This document shows, piece after piece, positions 26,272-34,290 of a stretch of 53,982 nucleotides of DNA. The number at the start of each line of letters is the position of its first letter. Position 1 is the stretch's first letter. The translations under genes and the position numbers were made by a program. The stretch covers positions 1 through 53,982 of the forward strand of contig NZ_BAYD01000066.1 of the NCBI RefSeq assembly GCF_000685075.1, read 5' to 3'. Under the pieces are notes generated by a model. The model saw only the letters and a program-made list of their open reading frames with translations, was not told the DNA's origin and did not search any database. This DNA comes from Paraburkholderia oxyphila NBRC 105797 (lineage in GTDB: Bacteria > Pseudomonadota > Gammaproteobacteria > Burkholderiales > Burkholderiaceae).

Positions 26272-27243
26272 TTGAGTCCGACCGCTTCGCCCACGTCCGG
26301 CTGCCAGCGCGCGCTCGACACCGAACCCCAATCGATCGACGCGCCGTTGTCGCCGGTCGCTGCGTTCCTGGTCCTGGTCGTCAAGGACGATGACGCATCG
26401 ATCGGCACGGCCCGCTCCGTGCTGGCCAGCACCGACGACCTCATCAAGGACGTCCGGATCCGTGCCAACGGCGCCGCCTTCACCTGCAACGTCGGTATCG
26501 GGCATCGCGCCTGGCAGCCACTGACCGGAAAACGCGCGCCGCGCGAGCTTGCACCGTTTCAAGAAGTGCGAGGCGCCGCGCATGTCGCGGTGGCCACAGC
26601 GGGCGACCTGCTGTACCACATTCGCGCCGCCTCGACTGACTTGATCGTCGAGTTCGAAAAGATTCTACTGGAGGCCTTCGGCAACGCCATCACGGTCGTC
26701 GACGATGTGCCCGGCTTTCGCTACTTCGGCGGGCGCGACCTGCTCGAGTTCGTCGACGGCACCGCGAATCCCGACGGCCTCGACCTGCCCAACGCAACGA
26801 TCGTCGGCGACGAGGATCCCGACTACGCCGGCGGCAGCTACGTCGTGATCCAGAAATACCTGCACGATCTCGCGGCCTGGCGTGCGCAGAGCGTGGAGAC
26901 CCAGGAAGCGATCATCGGCCGGACCAAGTTCGACAACGTCGAGTTGCCGGATGCGGCGCAGGGCCAGAAGTCACACAAGACACTCTGCACGATCGAGGAC
27001 GCCGAAGGCGAACACGACATCCTGCGCGACAACATGCCGTTCGCTGTTCCCGGTCGCGGCGAATATGGCACCTTCTTCATCGGCTACTCGCGCTACCTCT
27101 GGGTGATCGAGAAGATGCTGGAGCGGATGTTCATCGGCGACCCGCCGCCGTTGCACGACCGGATACTGGACTTTTCGAGAGCCGTGGCCGGCGTCACGTT
27201 CTTCGCTCCTGCACGAAAGTTTCTCAGCAACCTTGCCGATTGA
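26272..27243 (+). CDS. DyP-type heme peroxidase (YfeX-like)
   Basis: Protein of 323 residues, the YfeX length. Asp162 in EFVDGTANP is the distal Asp of the GXXDG motif, His235 in QKSHKTLC is the likely proximal heme ligand, and Arg252 in ILRDNMPF is the distal Arg. No Tat signal is present, so it is cytoplasmic. The start is TTG 26272, chosen because a perfect AGGAGG lies seven bases upstream (GGAGGCATCC) and the first in-frame ATG would fall far inside the fold. It oxidises phenolic or porphyrinogen-like substrates with H2O2. No encapsulin gene is adjacent. Confidence 0.92.
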   Translation: MSPTASPTSGCQRALDTEPQSIDAPLSPVAAFLVLVVKDDDASIGTARSVLASTDDLIKDVRIRANGAAFTCNVGIGHRAWQPLTGKRAPRELAPFQEVRGAAHVAVATAGDLLYHIRAASTDLIVEFEKILLEAFGNAITVVDDVPGFRYFGGRDLLEFVDGTANPDGLDLPNATIVGDEDPDYAGGSYVVIQKYLHDLAAWRAQSVETQEAIIGRTKFDNVELPDAAQGQKSHKTLCTIEDAEGEHDILRDNMPFAVPGRGEYGTFFIGYSRYLWVIEKMLERMFIGDPPPLHDRILDFSRAVAGVTFFAPARKFLSNLAD

Positions 27244-27690
27244 CGGACGGCGTTCTCGCCTGGCCGGGCTTACGCTACTTTCATCTGGATTCCTGATCAG
27301 AAGATCGGAAGACGACGGGACCGCTCGCTAACCATTCGAGCGTGCGCGAATCTGCAGGAGCAGACGCTGGCTCTGTGCAAAAAACTCGCCGCTCGTTGTC
27401 CGTCGCTCGCGCTAGTGCAGACGATGCCCAATTTCACGGTGGGATCCTGCCGTTTGGCCTCGCCGGCGCCTTCTTCATCGATGTGGCCTTTGAGCCCGCG
27501 CGGCAGCCGGCAGCGTTCTGCTGGCACATATAATTGCTTTAAGTTGCGCTTAACGAAACGCGCCTATATTGCAATCGCTGTCATCTGGAGCCGGGCAAGC
27601 GCTGCTTACCGGTGGCTTACGCACGAGGGCTCCGAGGTCGGAGCCGTGCAGTGAAACAAGGCCATCGTGGCCGCGCTCTCGGAGGGCGAA
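27244..27690. other. Intergenic region with one palindrome, no convincing gene
   Basis: About 450 bp. The overlapping short frames at 27297-27533 lack ribosome sites and recognisable families. TTAAGTTGCGCTTAA at 27539-27553 is a palindrome matched again at 28835-28849. TATATT at 27565-27570 is a possible -10 for the small membrane protein gene downstream. Confidence 0.5.
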
Positions 27691-27882
27691 ATGAAACGCA
27701 CGTCAATGTCGCAATCGGGCTCCACGGAACCGGCAGATCGCGATCGGCCATCAACGCCAGACGCGCGCCCCACGTCACGCCGGCTCCCATGGGTGCTCAT
27801 ACTTGCGCTTCCCGTATTGATCATCGCACTGGTAATCGGACTCGAGATATTCGGTCTGATCGTGCGTTTGTCTGGCCGCTGA
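27691..27882 (+). CDS. Small single-pass membrane protein
   Basis: Protein of 63 residues. A polar N-terminus is followed by one strong membrane helix (WVLILALPVLIIALVIGLEI) and a short basic end. ATG 27691 has GGAGG at ideal distance (GGAGGGCGAA before ATG), the best evidence that it is real. No family is recognised. It stands alone between the DyP gene and the leftward secreted-protein gene. Confidence 0.65.
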   Translation: MKRTSMSQSGSTEPADRDRPSTPDARPTSRRLPWVLILALPVLIIALVIGLEIFGLIVRLSGR

Positions 27883-27923
27883 CGCCAATTTGCCGCTGGC
27901 GGCGATCACGGCGATCAGAGCGA

Positions 27924-28223
27924 TCAGGGCGAATGCCAGTGGAAGCGCTCGCCGCCCAGTTTTGAAGCACGGTCATCGAATCCCGCCGCCGCGCGTGGCA
28001 TCGCCGGGAAATACGACATGGCATGCCCGCCCTGGGCAACATGCCCCACGGGGAAGCCGCCAGCGGCATCCAGCACGGCCAATGCAGCGGGCGCACCGTA
28101 GACGCCCGGGTCCTCGCATGACAAACACGGAACTGCGCTCTCGCCGGCAGCCGAAAGCTCATCGGCATAACCCGGGCCTGCGGCGCAGAACAGGATCAAC
28201 AGGGGCAATGCAAAACGTCTCAT
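27924..28223 (-). CDS. Small secreted protein with two-cysteine motif
   Basis: Protein of 99 residues. A clear signal peptide (MRRFALPLLILFCAAGPGYA) precedes a mature part with CLSC near residue 33 and a Gly- and His-rich tail. GAGGGCGGAG lies before ATG 28223. It is divergent from the MarR regulator gene, and the marR promoter sits between them. No family is recognised; a small periplasmic or exported protein is the safest call. Confidence 0.6.
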   Translation of the reverse strand: MRRFALPLLILFCAAGPGYADELSAAGESAVPCLSCEDPGVYGAPAALAVLDAAGGFPVGHVAQGGHAMSYFPAMPRAAAGFDDRASKLGGERFHWHSP

Positions 28224-28287
28224 AGCTCCGCCCTCGCGACGCCAGGCCTGGACGGACGGTCGCCGCCGCTCGATTACAATGCAGTTT

Positions 28288-28333
28288 TTGCACGACTGCG
28301 CAACTGCGCCTATATTTTATGTCACATAGTGAC
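28288..28333 (+). promoter_or_regulatory. marR promoter with overlapping operator
   Basis: TTGCAC (28288-28293) and TATATT (28311-28316) are spaced by 17 bp. The palindrome GTCACATAGTGAC (28321-28333) covers the expected start point. The arrangement is typical of MarR autorepression. Confidence 0.7.
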
Positions 28334-28371
28334 CTGTTTCCAGTTCAGCCCCGTAAACCGTGGAGCGGCCT

Positions 28372-28791
28372 ATGCCAGCGAAACCTCGCAAGGTAGCGCA
28401 GACAGTGACGAGAGCCGACCTGGAGGAGCTCTCGGAATTCCGTTATCGACTGCGCCAGTTTCTGCGTATTTCGGAGGAGATCACGCGCGCGGAAGGCGTG
28501 ACGCCCCTGCAGTACATGCTGATGCTGCACACCCGCGCGTTTGCTGACCGTGACTGGGCAACCGTGGGGGAGATCGCCGAACGCCTGCAGGCTTCGTCGC
28601 ATGGAACCGTCGCACTGATCACGCGCTGCGAGGCGGCCGGGCTGGTTGAACGGGTGCAGAGCATCGACGACAGGCGCCAGGTCCAGGTCCATTTGACGCC
28701 CGCGGGAGAGCGCTGCCTGATGAGGCTCGCCGCCTCGCACAAGTCGGAAGTCCAGTCTTTCGGTTGGGCCTTCAGGGAAGACAACGCGTAG
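28372..28791 (+). CDS. MarR-family transcriptional regulator
   Basis: Protein of 139 residues with a winged helix: FRYRLRQFLRISEEI (helix 1), TVGEIAERLQASSHGTVALITRC (recognition helices) and the wing SIDDRRQVQVHLT. The frame allows a GTG four codons upstream, but ATG 28372 has GGAG six bases before it and is preferred. The palindrome over its own promoter recurs 85 bp after its stop, at 28876. It therefore probably controls itself and whatever transcript starts near 28880. Confidence 0.88.
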   Translation: MPAKPRKVAQTVTRADLEELSEFRYRLRQFLRISEEITRAEGVTPLQYMLMLHTRAFADRDWATVGEIAERLQASSHGTVALITRCEAAGLVERVQSIDDRRQVQVHLTPAGERCLMRLAASHKSEVQSFGWAFREDNA

Positions 28792-28834
28792 CGCGAATGC
28801 ACTTGGGCGCCATCGCATGCCAGGATTGCCGAAT

Positions 28835-28849
28835 TTAAGTTTCACTTAA
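28835..28849. promoter_or_regulatory. Palindrome TTAAGTTTCACTTAA
   Basis: A 15-bp inverted repeat with 6-bp arms that matches TTAAGTTGCGCTTAA at 27539-27553 in 13 of 15 positions. It lies just upstream of the second MarR-type operator and in an AT-rich promoter-like stretch. Confidence 0.45.
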
Positions 28850-28875
28850 GTTTACCGGCATAAATTCCCATAAAT

Positions 28876-28888
28876 GTCATGTCGTGAC
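28876..28888. promoter_or_regulatory. Second MarR-type operator
   Basis: GTCATGTCGTGAC matches the marR operator GTCACATAGTGAC at 10 of 13 positions, with the GTCA and GTGAC arms kept. CATAAA (28869-28874) just upstream could be a -10. It would control the small transcript that ends at 29031. Confidence 0.55.
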
Positions 28889-28927
28889 CATTGATTGCAA
28901 CACGGTTTCAGCACGCGATGGGAGCGT

Positions 28928-29005
28928 ATGACATCGTTGTATCCTCAGCTTGCCGGACTGAAAACGTCCAGTTGCCACCGGCCGTACCGGCGGCAACTCC
29001 CCTGA
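28928..29005 (+). CDS. Very small ORF (25 residues) or part of a small RNA
   Basis: ATG 28928 has GGAG four bases upstream and encodes 25 residues, basic and ending in CHRPYRRQLP. The stop TGA is immediately followed by the stem of a strong terminator. Inside the frame, 28971-28997 folds as GTTGCC/GGCAAC with an inner CCGG/CCGG. The same stretch could therefore be a structured small RNA with a C-rich single-stranded segment (ACTCCCCTGA) able to pair with ribosome sites. Sequence alone cannot decide between the two. Confidence 0.4.
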   Translation: MTSLYPQLAGLKTSSCHRPYRRQLP

Positions 29006-29031
29006 CCCAGCCTGAGCGCTGGGTTTTTTTT
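29006..29031 (+). terminator. Strong Rho-independent terminator
   Basis: CCCAGC, a six-base loop and GCTGGG, followed by eight T residues. It ends a short transcript that starts near 28880 and lies 212 bp before the CLC gene. Confidence 0.85.
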
Positions 29032-29242
29032 CGGTTGACCCACATGCACGCCTCTTCAACGAAGTCGACTCCCTCCTCATGCCTGTGCATGCGCGGGCCT
29101 CGTCTTGTGCTGGCTCCGGATCGCGCTCAATATGAAGGCGCGTGCGCGACGCAATGCTTGACCTTCCCGTAATCCGGCATGGACTGCGGGAAACCACTGC
29201 GCCTCGCGCACCACGAGAACCGACAGAGAGGGGATACAGATC

Positions 29243-30553
29243 GTGCGCATTTTCCGGCTAATAGACAGACGGGCGTTACAGCGTGCCAACCGGTTATGGC
29301 TCCACTACGGCGTCTTCTGGCTGGGCGCGATCGCAGTCGGTCTCGTCGCCGTGCTTTACGCGAAGCTGATCGATTTCGGCTACGGGCTATTCCTGCATTA
29401 CGCGGCTGAGCGGTTCTGGCTGCCGCTTCTCGTTGCGCCCGCCACAGGCGCGGTGACGGTCTGGCTCACGCGGCGCTTTTTCGATGGCTCGGAAGGCAGC
29501 GGGATTCCTCAGGTCATTGCCATGCTGCACGGGCCCAATGAGCTCGGGCCGCGGCTGCTCACGTTGCGCATTCTCGTCGGGAAGATTTTCATTTCCTTCC
29601 TGGCCATTCTCGGCGGCTTCACGATAGGCCGCGAAGGACCGACGATCCACGTCGGCGCTGCCCTCATGTTCAGCCTGAGACGCTTCTACCCGCAGCGCTT
29701 CCTCACGATCCGGCCCGGCGTGCTGGAGCGCAGACTTGCGCTCGCGGGCGCAGCCGCAGGCTTGTCCGCGGCATTCAATGCGCCACTTGCGGGCGTGGTG
29801 TTCGCCATCGAGGAACTCATGCGCAGCTTCGAGCAGCGCACCAGTGGCGTCCTGATCACCGCCATCATCTTCGCCGGCGTCGTCTCGCTGGGTATTCAGG
29901 GTAACTATGTTTATTTCGGCACGATCGATATCGGTTCCGGGCTACCCAGGTCGCTCAGCCTGGCCGTCGTGCTGATCGGCGTCATCGCGGGCGTGCTGGG
30001 TGGCGCCTTCTGCTGGCTGCTGCTCAATACCCGACGCTGGATGCCCAAGCCCTTGCTCGACATGCGCGCGCAGCAGCCGGTCCTGTTCGGCGCGCTCTGC
30101 GGACTGATCATTGCGGTCGTCGGCGTGCTCGCGCACGGCCACACCTTCGGCAGCGGATATGCCGAGGCGCGCGGCATGCTCGAAGGCACAGCGCATGTCA
30201 GCGCGGCGTATCCGGTCTTCAAGCTCGTCTCGATGGTGGGATCGTACCTGCCGGGGGCACCCGGTGGCCTGTTCGCTCCATCGCTGGCAATCGGCGCGGG
30301 CATCGGCAATACCCTGCACATGGTGTTCTCGGAGATGCAGCTACCGATGCTGATCGCGCTCGGCATGGTCGGCTATCTCGCCGCGGTCACGCAGAGCCCG
30401 ATTACCGCGTTCGTCATCGTCATCGAGATGATCAACGGGCATGCGCTCGTCATCTCGCTGATGGCTACCGCGCTCATCGCGAGCCGCGTCTCGCGTCTTT
30501 TTGCACCACCGCTGTATGAGGCGCTTTCGGAGCGCTATCTGCGCGAACCGTGA
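29243..30553 (+). CDS. CLC-family chloride channel or H+/Cl- antiporter
   Basis: Membrane protein of 436 residues with about ten helices. The three selectivity motifs are present: GSEGSGIPQ near residue 82, GREGPTIHVG near 130 with the gating glutamate, and GGLFAPSLAIG near 335. There are no C-terminal CBS domains. The start is GTG 29243, preceded by GAGAGGGG; no ATG precedes the first conserved part. The gating Glu suggests proton-coupled chloride exchange, although the second proton-pathway Glu position was not assigned. The membrane-protein gene after it is 45 bp away and co-directional. Confidence 0.93.
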   Translation: MRIFRLIDRRALQRANRLWLHYGVFWLGAIAVGLVAVLYAKLIDFGYGLFLHYAAERFWLPLLVAPATGAVTVWLTRRFFDGSEGSGIPQVIAMLHGPNELGPRLLTLRILVGKIFISFLAILGGFTIGREGPTIHVGAALMFSLRRFYPQRFLTIRPGVLERRLALAGAAAGLSAAFNAPLAGVVFAIEELMRSFEQRTSGVLITAIIFAGVVSLGIQGNYVYFGTIDIGSGLPRSLSLAVVLIGVIAGVLGGAFCWLLLNTRRWMPKPLLDMRAQQPVLFGALCGLIIAVVGVLAHGHTFGSGYAEARGMLEGTAHVSAAYPVFKLVSMVGSYLPGAPGGLFAPSLAIGAGIGNTLHMVFSEMQLPMLIALGMVGYLAAVTQSPITAFVIVIEMINGHALVISLMATALIASRVSRLFAPPLYEALSERYLREP

Positions 30554-30598
30554 GCGGACACTCAACGGCAAACCAGTACGGAAATCGACGGGGTTGAA

Positions 30599-31261
30599 AT
30601 GAAGATTGCGGACGGACTCGAACGCCACCTTTTGGGCATGGCACGCGTGTTGTGTCTGCTCGCCCTTGTGGCCGCCATGATGGCGATGAGCGCACTCATG
30701 TTCGCGCTCGCGGCTCCCGGAAAAACGGTCGTGGTCACGGATCCGCCCGTGGCCGCGGCCGACGTTCTCGAAGCCATCCCGGGTTCGGAAACGGCAAACG
30801 ACGCCCTGGCGAGCAGCAACGCCGGCGACAGCACCGCGGAATTGAACATCCAGGCCGCACAGGGGCTTGTGATCCCCGCCCCCCTGCGTCAGGTGCTGAT
30901 CGGGGATAACGCGAGTCAGGCACTGCTCGATGCGTGGCTGGGCAGCGTGCCGCGCTCCGACCGGCAGTCATTCGTCAATGAGCTTTCCGGGGTCGTGGCG
31001 CGTGCCGGCCAGCATGCAGCGGCGTGGGAATGGGACGATCGCGAACGTTATGTCGCGGCGGCGATGAACCAATACGCCCGGATCAAGATAGAACGCATCG
31101 CCTCGGCCGAAACCGCCATCGAAGCGGCAGACAACCGGATCGGGCAATTCAGGACGTCCCTCGGGACACTGCTCGCCGTGGCGGGATTCCTCACGCTGCT
31201 GCTGGTCCTGATCTCGATCGAACGCAATACGCGCCATCTGCGCCTTGAACACAAAGGGTGA
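30599..31261 (+). CDS. Two-helix membrane protein of unknown function, CLC neighbour
   Basis: Protein of 220 residues. Helix 1 (VLCLLALVAAMMAMSALMFALA, about 17-38) and helix 2 (TLLAVAGFLTLLLVLISI, about 190-208) flank a large loop of about 150 residues, probably periplasmic, that is rich in Ala and Asp. A short basic cytoplasmic tail follows. It lies 45 bp after the CLC gene on the same strand and is likely co-transcribed. No family is recognised; an accessory subunit of the channel is a guess. Confidence 0.75.
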   Translation: MKIADGLERHLLGMARVLCLLALVAAMMAMSALMFALAAPGKTVVVTDPPVAAADVLEAIPGSETANDALASSNAGDSTAELNIQAAQGLVIPAPLRQVLIGDNASQALLDAWLGSVPRSDRQSFVNELSGVVARAGQHAAAWEWDDRERYVAAAMNQYARIKIERIASAETAIEAADNRIGQFRTSLGTLLAVAGFLTLLLVLISIERNTRHLRLEHKG

Positions 31262-31312
31262 TGCGAGCGCGCTCGATGGTTGCGAAATCCAGCAACGAGG
31301 ATAGCGAACAAA

Positions 31313-31489
31313 TCAGGCGTTCATAGCCCGGATGCGCGGCAGGACTTGCGCAACGTGGCTGCCGTTCGGCGCCGACGCGCTCCCAACTGTCTCAACGGTC
31401 TGCGGTGGGGCTGTCTTGAGCACGACCATGAGCGTCACAAGCAGCACAGCGGCAATCATTAGCAGAATGGTTATCGTGATCCGCTTCAT
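31313..31489 (-). CDS. Small membrane-anchored protein
   Basis: Protein of 58 residues with an N-terminal hydrophobic helix (TITILLMIAAVLLVTLMVVL) and a polar Pro/Ser-rich tail. ATG 31489 is preferred because GAGGGG precedes it, although the frame opens slightly earlier. It converges on the CLC partner gene. No family is recognised. Confidence 0.55.
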   Translation of the reverse strand: MKRITITILLMIAAVLLVTLMVVLKTAPPQTVETVGSASAPNGSHVAQVLPRIRAMNA

Positions 31490-31657
31490 CGTTCCATCCC
31501 CTCGCATCGAAGTCGTCAACAACGGGCCTCGCCGATTCGAGATGGTATCAAGTGCGAGTCGGGACGATGGTCAACTATGGTCAAATCGAAAACGAAATGC
31601 CGAAGCCGCCCGCCAACCACGACGGCCCCTGGCATTCGCACAGCCTTCGGTCACCGC

Positions 31658-31933
31658 CTACTGCGCGGCCGTCAGCTTCAGATTCGGGCGCAACTCGTGC
31701 GCGACCGATTCACGTTGCCCCTTGCGCTGATCCGATACCTGCTCGATACCCGCCTTCAAGACCTCTTCGCAAAACGCAATGCGCATGCGGTAATACTCAG
31801 CCTGCAATTGCGCGTCCAGGACCCTCTGCTCGGCCTGAAACAGCGCCATGCGCAATTCGCCTAGCCCGCGTTCGGCCTGCTTCTCCGGCGTCGGAGCATT
31901 ATGAGCAATCAAGTTTGAAAGCCAGCGCAACAT
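31658..31933 (-). CDS. Small conserved-looking helical protein
   Basis: Protein of 91 residues, almost all helix. A segment rich in Glu, Gln and Arg (LGELRMALFQAEQRVLDAQL and onward) suggests a coiled coil. GGAGGG lies at good distance before ATG 31933. It has no signal peptide and no recognised domain. The overlapping rightward frame from 31932 was judged a shadow. Confidence 0.65.
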   Translation of the reverse strand: MLRWLSNLIAHNAPTPEKQAERGLGELRMALFQAEQRVLDAQLQAEYYRMRIAFCEEVLKAGIEQVSDQRKGQRESVAHELRPNLKLTAAQ

Positions 31934-32243
31934 GGATAGGCCCTCCAGTCATCGATTCGACGATCGCGCAGGTCAGGGTGCTGAACAGCCCGAACTGTCG
32001 CTGGAAAAAGGCTATCAGAGTCGAACGAAATCCATACGTGCACTAGCGAACGTGTTGTATAAAAGACGCATATTTCCTGCCAATGATGCGCCTGAAGCGG
32101 CTGTCCAAATTGGGGCCGTCATCGACCCGGTCCAACGCGCTGCCGGCCATGTAATCTTTACCGTGCCTGCACAACGCAAGTCCCGATTGCCTGAGCGCAG
32201 ATCCATTTGACCGGGCGGGCCGCGCAAACAGCGGCGAACCGCA

Positions 32244-32594
32244 TCACCACCGGTAACCCATACCGGCCAGGATAACGTCGGTGTCGCGGTTATAGTTCGT
32301 CACGACTCGATTCCATTCGAGCCGCGCATCCCAGTTCTGGCTGAAGCGATACGAGCCGGCGATGGTAACGAGCCCCGAAAAATTCCCGGCGCCCGGCCCC
32401 GGCCCCGGCGAGGCGCTGTTCTCGTTCTCGTTGAAGTACTTGCCGAGCCCTTCCTGATAGTTGAAGGCCCACGTATAGGTATTGATGACGCTCGCACGCG
32501 AGCCGCCGCCAAACAGCGAGAATTCCTGCGCGTGCGCCCGCGTTGGCGTGGCGAGCCAGACGAGCGCGGCGGCAACGGCCGCGACGGGCCACGC
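32244..32594 (-). pseudogene. Remnant of an outer-membrane beta-barrel protein
   Basis: Read leftward from 32594, the frame gives a signal-peptide-like stretch (AAVAAALVWLATPTRAHA), then QEFSLFGGGSRASVINTYTW and, at the end, barrel strands SYRFSQNWDARLEW, TNYNRDTD and ILAGMGYRW with a stop. A TAA (32595-32597) sits directly upstream, so no start codon remains in frame. The barrel is also short, with a GP-rich join near the middle. The family resembles small PagL/OmpW-like Burkholderia barrels, but I cannot name it. Confidence 0.6.
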
Positions 32595-32657
32595 TTACGA
32601 AACCAGCGTGCAGCGTAGCACGGCGGGTCAATCGGGGTTCGTTTGCGTGGCCAACGA

Positions 32658-34064
32658 TCAGGCATGACGCCGTATCACTTCCCTCAGCCGCTCACAGCTT
32701 CGAACGAGGTTTCTCTCCGGCGAAGTCGCGATGCCCAGCAGAAGCCCCGAACGCGCGGATGCCGGCGACATATACCAGGGCGACAACGGCGCCGGGCCCA
32801 ATCCGAACGCCAGCGCCTCCCTGAAGATCGAAACGTCGGGCGCGCCGTCGGGCAGCCGCACGAGCACGGCCAGACCGGCGCTCTTCGTCTCGAAGTCGAG
32901 TGCGCCCAGGCATTCGAGCAAGGCGGCGCGCTGCGCGGAATAAAGACGCTTCAGGCGCCGCAGATGGCGCAGATAGTGCCCCTCGCGCATGAACTGCGCC
33001 GTCGCAAGCTGCACGGATGGCCACGGCGCCGGCGCAAGGCACGCCGCGACTTCCGCGAACCGCGACGCCAGTGTGGCGGGCGCAACGACGAACCCCAGGC
33101 GCAGTGCCGGGCTGATCGTCTTGCTGAATGAGCCGATATGAATGACGCGCTGGCCGCGGTCGAGCGATACGAGCGCGGGCGCGGCGCGCGCACTCAGTTG
33201 CAGCTCGCTTAGATAGTCATCCTCAATGATCCAGGCGCCCTGCTGCTGCGCCCATTCGAGCAGTTGCAAGCGTCTTGCCAGCGAGAGCGTGGGGCCGAGC
33301 GGCGCCTGCTGGCCGGGCGTGACGACGGCCAGCGCCGCGTCCGGCGCATGCCGCAGGCCGTAATCGACGTCGATGCCGTCCGCGTCCACGGGAACCGGCG
33401 CAAGCTCGAGCCTCGCGAGTTCGAGGCCGTGGCGGGTGAACGGAAAGCCCGGGTCTTCGAACCAGGCCTTGTGCCCATCGAGGCCCAGCACGCGCAGCGC
33501 GAGTCCCAGGCCGCCGCTGAACCCGCTCGTGACGATGATCTGCGCGGGTGAGCAGGTCATGCCGCGCGCAATGGCCAGATACGCGGCGATTTCGCGCCGC
33601 AGTTCCAGCTCGCCACGGGGATCGGGATAGCCAACCGAGGCGCTCGACTCCGCGCGCAGCGCAAACGAGCGCACTTTGGTGAAGAGCCTGGCGGGCAGCG
33701 TTTCCTGGGCGGGCACGCCCATCTGGAAGATGGCCGGGCCGGCGGTGAGCTCCCGGTACATCTCCATGAACGAGCCCGGATCGCGGCTCTCCTCCGCTTC
33801 GGGCCAGGCGCGAGGCCGGTCCGCCACACGCGTTCCGGCAGCCCGGGAAGCGACGATCAATTGCGAGTCGGAGAGCCGGTCGTAGGCGAGGCGCACCGTG
33901 CCCCGCGCGACGCCCAGTTGCGCGGCAAGGTCGAGCCACGAAGGCAGACGGGCACCGGGCGCAAGCACCCCGCCCTCGATGGCGGCACTGATTGCCGAGC
34001 GGATCTGCTCGGCGAGGGGCGTCTTCGCGGACCGGTCGAGTTCGATTTTCAGCGGCTGGGACAT
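32658..34064 (-). CDS. MocR-type regulator (GntR HTH fused to aminotransferase domain)
   Basis: Protein of 468 residues. The N-terminal GntR winged helix (about 8-70) has TPLAEQIRSAISAAIEGGVL and LAAQLGVARGTVRLAYDRL. The rest is a fold-type I aminotransferase domain with YPDPRGELELRREIA, the pyridine-contacting EDDYLSEL and the PLP lysine in GSFSKTISPALRLGF near 310. ATG 34064 starts the conserved part. MocR proteins sense PLP, amines or amino acids. It is divergent from a truncated gene and an AhpD-like gene, which are its likely targets. Confidence 0.93.
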   Translation of the reverse strand: MSQPLKIELDRSAKTPLAEQIRSAISAAIEGGVLAPGARLPSWLDLAAQLGVARGTVRLAYDRLSDSQLIVASRAAGTRVADRPRAWPEAEESRDPGSFMEMYRELTAGPAIFQMGVPAQETLPARLFTKVRSFALRAESSASVGYPDPRGELELRREIAAYLAIARGMTCSPAQIIVTSGFSGGLGLALRVLGLDGHKAWFEDPGFPFTRHGLELARLELAPVPVDADGIDVDYGLRHAPDAALAVVTPGQQAPLGPTLSLARRLQLLEWAQQQGAWIIEDDYLSELQLSARAAPALVSLDRGQRVIHIGSFSKTISPALRLGFVVAPATLASRFAEVAACLAPAPWPSVQLATAQFMREGHYLRHLRRLKRLYSAQRAALLECLGALDFETKSAGLAVLVRLPDGAPDVSIFREALAFGLGPAPLSPWYMSPASARSGLLLGIATSPERNLVRSCERLREVIRRHA

Positions 34065-34158
34065 CCGCTCATGGTACATAAAGAATGTTCATTTCTGGTG
34101 CTTTCTTGTAGCCCAGCTTGCGGCCACAATAAGCCCGGTCGCAAGGAGAAACCCTGTC

Positions 34159-34245
34159 ATGAACATTCGAACCGCTCTCGGTACCGCCTGCGCAGCGTTT
34201 GCGCTCACCGTCGCCATGCCGGCCATCGCACATGGCGACGGCTGA
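34159..34245 (+). pseudogene. Truncated exported-protein gene (signal peptide only)
   Basis: After AAGGAGAAACCCTGTC, ATG 34159 begins a textbook signal peptide (TALGTACAAFALTVAMPAIA) and then stops at TGA after HGDG, giving 28 residues. A normal gene would continue into a mature domain, and the next 45 bp to the AhpD-like gene cannot hold one. It looks like the 5' stub of a periplasmic protein gene, perhaps a cupin as often seen beside such AhpD-like genes, left after an internal deletion. Confidence 0.55.
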
Positions 34246-34290
34246 CCACGCCGCTCAAGTAAGGCATTCAAGTCAAACAGGAGAGAACAC

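Noticed and set aside
26272..27243. DyP peroxidase considered as an encapsulin cargo system
   Set aside because: No encapsulin shell gene is adjacent and the C-terminus lacks an obvious targeting peptide.
31932..32210. Rightward frame of 92 codons after the small helical protein gene
   Set aside because: No ribosome site or conserved feature; it starts inside the start region of a better-supported leftward gene.
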